NCBI GenBank assembly: GCA_028023455.1 | Contig: JAQFVV010000112.1 | Location: 1,488,001 to 1,552,000, forward strand | Origin: Epiperipatus broadwayi | Taxonomy: Eukaryota; Onychophora; Udeonychophora; Euonychophora; Peripatidae | DNA length: 64,000 nucleotides | Direction: 5' to 3' | In this document: piece after piece, positions 57,456 through 64,000 of the stretch | Position numbering within the stretch: the stretch's first letter is position 1 | Layout of the letters: each line of letters begins with the position of its first letter | Translations under genes and position numbers: made by a program | The notes under the pieces: generated by a model | Databases searched by the model: none | What the model saw: only the letters and a program-made list of their open reading frames with translations | What the model was told of the DNA's origin: nothing

Positions 57456-58161
57456 ATTTAATGACTGACTATACAAATAAGCTTTGGTGATTAGTATTTA
57501 TATAGCGATTTAGATCAGTCATATTATTTAACTATATAGTTTACTATAGTGATAAGAGCAGTAATAGTCAATCTTTTTCCCCTCAAGCAATTTTTTTTTT
57601 TTTTTTTACATTACATGGCTGTAACGTAAAATGATAATGTAAAAAAAAAAAAAATCTAAATGTGTTCAAGTGTTTATTTAAAAATTAGTGTGATTTTTAT
57701 GTTGAGACGAACTTTTGATTACTGTATTTATAATTGGTTACATGCTATTCTTAATTTATTCTTCTCATATTACATTTTACAATAAGATGATTCACAAAAA
57801 TATATTGATGCAAACATCTGAGCAGCATTTGGGCACTTTTTTACGGATTGTATTTTTCAAGCAATAATGTCGAAAATTTAGTATACTTTTTCCTCTCCCT
57901 CTTTTTTTTTTTTCAAAATAATCTCCAGATTCCTATCATTTTTGAATTTGATGAATTCGTCAATAAGCTTTGTATAATCATATTCTAATGCAGCTAGTTG
58001 GATTTTCTACAAGCAACAGACAATCCTTAATATTTCTTAAATCCTGAAATCTCTATTAAACCCATGTGTAAAGCATCTAAATAATTTGAAGTGATCGTAT
58101 AGTCTCTGGAGAAATGCTATTACCATCTTGTTTGATTTTTATTATAGTTGGTACTACATAT
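57456..58161. other. AT-rich sequence with A and T runs
   Basis: Long poly-T (about 57590-57608) and poly-A runs form a small palindromic area. No gene recognised. Confidence 0.4.
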
Positions 58162-58499
58162 GTGTTCAAAACACTTCCACACACCCATATATATACTTTA
58201 GAAGTAACATTAATAACAGAAATATATTTTATATTTAATAAATTATATATTAATTTTATAAAAAAAAATAATCAACCCTAAAGAAAAATTTATATTAGAT
58301 AATATTTAATTAATTAATATTTAGTGCTTGGTCAGATATAAAACTAATTAATATATTTATCTAATATAAAATCTTTCTATTTAGCATTGACTATTTTTTA
58401 TACAATTAATATATATTTTATTAAACATAAAGTATATTTCTGCTATTATTAATTTTACTTCTTATAATATATATAGATGTTTTGAACCCATTTCATAAC
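58162..58499. mobile_element. Foldback MITE, ~165-bp inverted arms
   Basis: The left half (tgtgttcaaaacac ...) and the reverse complement of the right half (tgggttcaaaacatc ...) align across almost the whole element, including aataatatttaattaa-type stretches, meeting near 58328. No coding frame and no clear target duplication. Confidence 0.65.
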
Positions 58500-58614
58500 A
58501 AGTGGAAATTTTTGCAATATTTGGTTTTGCATTTTCTCATAATAGATGTTTAATTTTTTATTAATTAGATTCTTAATTAAATAGTAATTTTCTTTAGATA
58601 GAATGAGTGAGTCA

Positions 58615-59705
58615 TGATCTAATATAAAATAAAATATATTTATATAGCAGCAATAATTGTATCTATATAATAATACTTAAAAGCTCTTTTCAGCAAATAT
58701 TGATTTTGTCCTTTTCAACATGTTGGAACTATTTTACAGTTACAATCTACATTGCATACATAAGGACATCTATCTCTTTTATATAAAATTAACTAGAACA
58801 TACACTAATAATACAATATATACAAAGAGGGGGGAAAATTGTATAAATATGTATGATATAATTTCCCATTAATTGATGCTTCATATGTATTCATACAGTT
58901 ATGTTTGTTGAAAAAAATGTAATTAGTTTTATATATCTTTCTTCTATTACATTCTTTAATATAGTTTAAAGATTTTATATTTTTTACACTATTTTATGTC
59001 AGTATTTTAAATTATGAATATGTAAGGCAGATTTATGATCTCTTCTATTAATTGTATTATTATGTTCTTTCACTCTTTCATCAAATTGTTTCCTTGTATG
59101 TCCATAGTAAATCATACTGCAATTTCCACAAGTAATTTTATATACAATTTCTTTTTTATATTTCATATCATCTCTTATTTTACAATTACCTATTAATTTG
59201 TCAAGATTTTTACTATTTGATCATCCTGTGTTAATGCCTTGATCTATACAATTTTTATTTTTTAATTATGTATGATAAATTTTAGGGGAGTATGAAAGTT
59301 TTATCTATTTTTTATTCTCAGAGCTGCTGTTATTTGTAGTAAAATTATTATTAATATTTAAATTAGATGGCTTATAATTAAAAAGTATATTTTTAATATT
59401 TTTATGTTTATATTCATAATTAGTATATAATTTAATAAATAGTTCATTTTGTAAAGTAGCTATATATTTATCTGTATTATATCTCATTTTTATGTTTAAA
59501 ATTTACGATGACTGCCATCTTTTGTATCTACATCTAATGTGTATCTATAGAAATTATCTTTCTTAATTTATCTTCTTCAGTGAAATGTTTTAATATAATT
59601 TTGTTATCATTATTTATATTAATATCTATCTAAATATTTTATTCTAACATCAAATTCCATTTTTATAAATTTTATATATATTATTATTGAAATTTTTATA
59701 AATAT
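58615..59705 (-). mobile_element. Penelope-like element relic 2 (C-terminal part)
   Basis: The minus strand encodes, with shifts, TKDGSHRKF (about 59520), a 60-codon open piece at 59305-59487, then VYKITCGNCSMIYYGHTRKQ and FDERVKEHNN (about 59150-59060). The latter is a GIY-YIG nuclease core with Y-Y-G in place of Y-I-G. It ends at a stop near 58805 with a 3' untranslated part to about 58615. Only the region after the RT core is present. It is the inverted partner of 62158-63815. Confidence 0.8.
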
Positions 59706-59779
59706 TATTTATCGCTCTTTTATTACCAATTATAAAGTATAAATAATATTTATAAAGAATTTGATAATATGTCATCATC

Positions 59780-60053
59780 AATAATATTATATCCCAAAGA
59801 CATGTCTAGAGAGTAATCACATTACCAATTCATTAATTTTTTTCCATTCCATTCTCTCTTTCCATCTTTTATATCATCTAACAATATCAATTTTTTTCAT
59901 TCTTTTCTTTTGCTTCCATACACCATTCCCTTCAAAACTTGATAACAGATTGAGATTGTTATTGATATTGGGATTGTCTAAGTGTTGACTGATTTCTATG
60001 AATTTCTTCTTAATATATGCCCAATCTAGTTTCTCTTTCTATTTCTAATTTCC
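59780..60053 (-). mobile_element. Small LINE ORF2 C-terminal fragment of another family
   Basis: The minus strand reads, with stops, IGHILRRNS, then GMVYGSKRKE and LILLDDIKDGKREWNGKKL. This resembles the end of endonuclease-type LINE ORF2 proteins (GH-LR ... G-V-GKR-RGR ... WLDDIKD). Short and degraded, so the family call is tentative. Confidence 0.4.
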
Positions 60054-60062
60054 TCAATCAAT

Positions 60063-62157
60063 TATTATCATCGTCAACTATTATCAATCTACTGCAGGAT
60101 GAAGGTCTATAGCTTCTCCACATCACCCCTGCATATTCTTATTTCATTCATCCACCTCACATGTCATCTCTTTCTGAGTCTTTTAAATCTCTTGGAGTCC
60201 AGTTTAAAATTTCAATTGTCTATCTATTATCATCTCTTCTAGCAATATGTCTAGCTCAATTCCACTTCAGTCTTTTAATTCTTTCATTCTCTTACCCATG
60301 TATTGCATTTTTGATCTCTTCCTGTTACTTCTAACATGCATCTCTCCATACTTCTTTGAGTGGTCTGAAGTCTCTGTATTGCTCTTCTATTAAATGTCCA
60401 ATTCTCAGATCCATAAATAAGAATTGGTAAAACATATAACCTTCATTTTCAAACACATAAGCATATTTAGCTTTTAATATTGTTATTTCTACCAAAATCA
60501 CTCCAATTAAGTTTATTCTATAATTAATTTCATTCATCATGTTTCCATCTGTAGTAATAATCTATCAAAGGTATTTGTAGTTGTTAACTTCTTCTAACTC
60601 ATCATAATCAATCTTTATTTTCATCTTTTGAGAAAATCCATTGAACATTACTTTAATCATTTTAACATTTACTTTTAGTTCTACTTTCATCTGATAACTT
60701 TTGCAACATTTCCTGAAACTCTGAAACATTAGTTGAAACAACTATCCACAAAATCTAAATGGCTTAAATAATCTCATTTACTCTTACTCCTTTAACTTCC
60801 CATTTTAATCCACAAAATACTTCTTGCAGCTCTGCTGTAAAAAGTTTTGGAGATATGGAGTCATCCTGTCTTACACCCTTCTCAATGTTAACCTTCCTAG
60901 TATCATTATGTAATGTAATAGTTGCTGTTGTATTTTTATAAATATTGTTCAGAATATGATAATGTCTGGAATCTATAACTTGATGATCCAATGCTTTAAT
61001 CACTGAAGAAATGCTTATAGAATCAAATGCCTTTTCATAATCCACAAATCCAAAGCATAATGGCAATTCCTATTCATTGGTTTTTCTCTAACTTCTCTCA
61101 ATACTTGGTTATGATTCATTGTACTAAAACTACTTTTAAATCCAGATTGTTTTTTCCATTGGTTAAAATTTAATGTTCTCTGCAGATGAGTTGTAATTAT
61201 CTTGGTAAATTTTTTTGTATAAAACTGATAAAAGGTTAATATGTCTGTAATTTCTAATATCTTCTTTATCACCTTTTCTAAATATTAATATTAATACTAC
61301 ATTCATCCTATTATTTGATACATCTTTATCATTTAGACATTTAGTGTATAACTTGGGCAAAAAAAAAAAAAAATTTCTTCTCCTGCTTCTTTTAATATCG
61401 ATTATAATTCCAATATTACCTGGAGCTTCCCTTCTTGATAAATTTAATTGCAAGTCTCACTTCTTCATTTAAAATCCTGGGCAATTCAGAAGATATAATA
61501 AATAGAGGAAATACTTGTTCTTTATTACTAAATAATTCTTGATAAAATTCTTTTACCCATTTCATGATGTCATTTCTCTTTTTAATAATAGTTCTTTTTT
61601 TTTTCTTAGTGCAAATATAAATTTCCTAACAATATCAAAATGTTGTTTTATAGTCTTGAGGCTTTTATTCTCTTCTACAACTTTCTTTGCTAGTTCACAA
61701 TTATACTTTCTTATATTGTTATCAACTCTTTCCATATCATTTTACAAAATTTGAGATATTTAATCCTTAATGCATCATTTTTGTACATCTTCATATTTCT
61801 TCTTTTTTTCATAAATTTTCTAGTCTCAGTGGAAATTTTATTAGTCAGTTGCTACTTTTTTCTACCATCTTTGTTGCTGTTTGTAAAAGTGTATCAGTCA
61901 TTTTCATATTAATTTCATTCAAATTTGAATCATGTTCGAAATCCATTAATACTTGAAACCGATTTGTAAGTTCTAATTTAAATTCATTACAATGTTTCTG
62001 AAGATTAGGAATATCAACTGTAAATATTGTTTTTCTTAATAATTTTTGTCTCTCTAGTTTGCATTAACATGTCTTTTACATCTTACTAATTAATGATGAC
62101 TTCCTATGTTGAATTTATTAATGACATCACAATCTTAAAATATGTATTTTTTGTTAG
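60063..62157 (-). mobile_element. RTE copy 2, 5'-truncated and decayed
   Basis: Same family as the 24 kb element, reverse orientation. The 3' end is at 60063 (tattatcatcgtcaac, the tgatga tail reversed). It reads FVDYEKAFDSISISSVIKAL (about 61050), GVRQDDSISPKLF (the motif B glycine is changed to D) and an RT palm, then breaks off inside the endonuclease at about 62157. Several frameshifts and stops. A 9-bp tcaatcaat occurs at both ends (60054-60062, 62158-62166) and may be its target duplication. Confidence 0.88.
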
Positions 62158-63815
62158 TCAATCAATAATAGTGTAATACAAAATTTACAAAAATGGAATT
62201 TGATGTTAAAATAAAATGTTTAGATATAGAGATGTTGATAACAAAATTATATTGAAACATTTCATTAAAAAAGATAAATTAAGAAAAATAATTTTTATAG
62301 ATTCACAACAGGCATGGATACAAATGATGGCAGTTAATTTTTAATATAAAAATGATAGATATAATACAGATAAAAATATAGCTACTTTACAAAAGGAACA
62401 TTTTATTGAGTTATATACTTGTCAAATCTCACCTTGTTTTCAAATAATGGACTAATCCAGATTTGAGCATTCATTGCCATTAACTGATGCATATTGATAA
62501 AGATAATGCACAGCCAATGGCAAAAGTGCTCACTGAATATTTCCATTAAGATCTGGCAATAAGTAGTCAGCTTTTTTAAAGGTAAGGCAGAGAACGACTG
62601 TCAAACATGAAAGACTGTATGTGTTCTCCAAAGAACAACTGTTAAACCTGAATAATAGTAGCCTAATTCTCTACATACAGTCTAGGGAAATTTCTGCTAA
62701 CCTGAAGAGCAATGGTTGTTCTCCAAACTATAGCTATCTCAGCTAACAGATAACATAGCGACAGTTTCAAGTTTCAGGACTGGAAGCTACCAGAACCAAT
62801 GCCGACTCAAGGCAAGCTGTAAATACAGCTGGAAGAATCACCATACCTACTCATGAGGCAAGCTATCAACTACAGCTGGAAGTGGGTAGAGAAATCTATA
62901 TGGGCACATACAGTCCCTTCTTTAATAGTTTACATTAGAACTAGTAGCCACTAGACAGTAGTAGATAGAGTATTGCCATCATTACTTAAATTTGTAAATA
63001 TTGAAAATATATTAGCAACTGAGTGTGTGATTGTATCTATATATTAATAATTAATATATTATTAAAACATATGTATACTTGTTTGTGTTTACATGAATAA
63101 TCCAGACTAAACACAATAATACTAATTATGGATATAACCCTAAAAGAATTGAAAATATACTAAACCACCTAATTTAAATATTAATAATAATATTATTATA
63201 AATAATAATAAAAAATGGATAAAACTTTCATACTTCTCTAAAATTTGTCATACATTACTAAAAAATAAAAATTATATAGATAAAAGCATTAACATAGGAT
63301 GGTCAAATAGTAAAAATCTTGACAAATTAATACATAATTATGAAATATAAAAAAGAAATTATATAAAAAATTACTTGTGGAAATTATAATACTATACAGA
63401 GAAACAATTTGATGAAAAAGTAAAACAACATAATGCAATTGTTAGAAGAGATGATAAATCTGCCATATATATTCTTATTTAAAATACAAATATAAAATAG
63501 ATTGTGTAAAAAATATAAAATCTTTAAATTTCATTAAAGAACCTAATAGAAGGAAGATATATGAAACCAATTACATTAATTACAATAAATATAATTGTAT
63601 GAATATATATAAAACATCAATTAATTTAACCAATAAATGGCTAATGATAAAGGAATGGAAATTTATATAGTATACATTTTTACATTTTTTTCCTTCTATG
63701 TACATATTATATTATTAAATCAATATTTGCCGGAATGTATTATTATTGTTATTATATATATATAAATACAATTACTGCTGTTATGTAAAAATATTTTACA
63801 TTATATCATATAATT
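62158..63815 (+). mobile_element. Penelope-like element relic 3, split by a solo LTR
   Basis: The inverted counterpart of 58615-59705: homology runs from aaaatggaatttgatgtta (62190) through RKQFDEKVKQHNAIVRRDDK (about 63405-63465) and KIYETNYINYNKYNCM (about 63558) to a shared 3' untranslated part (aatcaatatttgc). More decayed in the GIY-YIG core than relic 2. The segment 62420-63118 is an insertion. Confidence 0.8.
62420..63118 (+). mobile_element. Solo LTR (699 bp) with 5-bp target duplication
   Basis: Begins TGTCAAATCTCACC and ends AAACACAATA, flanked by atact at 62415-62419 and 63119-63123. The other Penelope copy shows the empty site (ttatatactaattatg), so both boundaries and the duplication are directly supported. 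No coding frame; length, TG start and 5-bp duplication fit a solo LTR left by recombination. The end is not a perfect CA, so the superfamily (BEL/Pao or Gypsy) is unassigned. Confidence 0.75.
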
Positions 63816-64000
63816 TATTTAAATATATGTGAAAGCAGCATAATAGATTAAACTTCTTTTCATTTTTGATGTTTTATTCACCATATATGAAGCTATTTTG
63901 TTTTCAGCCTATAAATGATTGAGCTCACCAAGTTTTTCTGCGATGTTACACAAAATGGCTAAAAAGCACACCCTTCCATTATTTTCAAGTTCTCTGCAAA
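63816..64000. other. AT-rich sequence, nothing recognised
   Basis: The window ends without a further recognisable feature. Confidence 0.4.

Larger units (their letters stand above)
28781..64000 (+). other. Probable intron downstream of the ORP exon (at least 35 kb)
   Basis: The splice donor at 28781 opens the interval. I found no sequence resembling the next ORD residues or the later signature E-Q-V-S-H-H-P-P in any frame to the end of the window. The interval is dominated by repeats: Penelope, RTE, hAT, SINE and hairpin elements. Reading it as one intron is an inference. Confidence 0.5.

Noticed and set aside
1-64000. CRISPR arrays, bacterial operons, rRNA genes or Shine-Dalgarno signals
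   Set aside because: None were seen. Intron-like AT-rich composition, splice signals, LINE, Penelope and hAT elements indicate an animal nuclear genome.

Overview
The window is very AT-rich, intron-like animal DNA with almost no host coding sequence but many mobile elements. One host exon is recognisable: 76 bp at 28705-28780 (+), between a polypyrimidine/AG acceptor and a GT donor. It encodes the start of the lipid-binding (ORD) domain of an oxysterol-binding-protein-related protein of the ORP1/ORP2 type. No other exon of that gene could be identified, so most of the window is probably two very long introns. A SPIN-like hAT element known from tetrapods, a triatomine bug and a pond snail, together with RTE, CR1/Jockey-like and Penelope elements, fits an invertebrate such as a gastropod. 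That is an inference; no marker gene proves it.

Layout. 1-10 kb: AT-rich DNA, a microsatellite-bearing duplication, a ~195 bp foldback, a weak exon-like ORF (3216-3366) and an unexplained CpG-richer island (8030-10090) carrying a 47-bp repeat. 10.9-18.3 kb: a two-ORF non-LTR retrotransposon (CR1/Jockey type) whose ORF1 has two PHD-like fingers and whose ORF2 has endonuclease and reverse transcriptase, all broken by frameshifts. 19-23.5 kb: one copy of a hairpin retroposon family and a tandem-repeat tract. 24.06-27.08 kb: a nearly complete RTE element with an 11-bp target-site duplication (TSD). 28.7 kb: the ORP exon. 31.8-33.4 kb: a Penelope-like relic (-). 33.7-34.9 kb: a forward/forward/reverse/reverse array of exact 337-bp units. 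36.6-44.3 kb: a hAT MITE, a nested ~1.2 kb hairpin insertion splitting an RTE relic, tRNA-like SINEs, and a SPIN-like element inserted in a LINE relic. 49.9-53.2 kb: a degenerate segmental duplication. 54.4-63.8 kb: an inverted SINE dimer, several RTE relics, a foldback MITE, and two Penelope copies in inverted orientation around a truncated RTE, one of them split by a solo LTR.

The elements can be partly ordered in time, because several insertions interrupt identifiable older elements and left target duplications: hairpin family into RTE, 95-bp hairpin into RTE, SPIN into LINE, LTR into Penelope. The most unusual theme is that several insertions with 12-14 bp target duplications are themselves long inverted repeats. 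If transcribed as intron RNA they would fold into long double strands.
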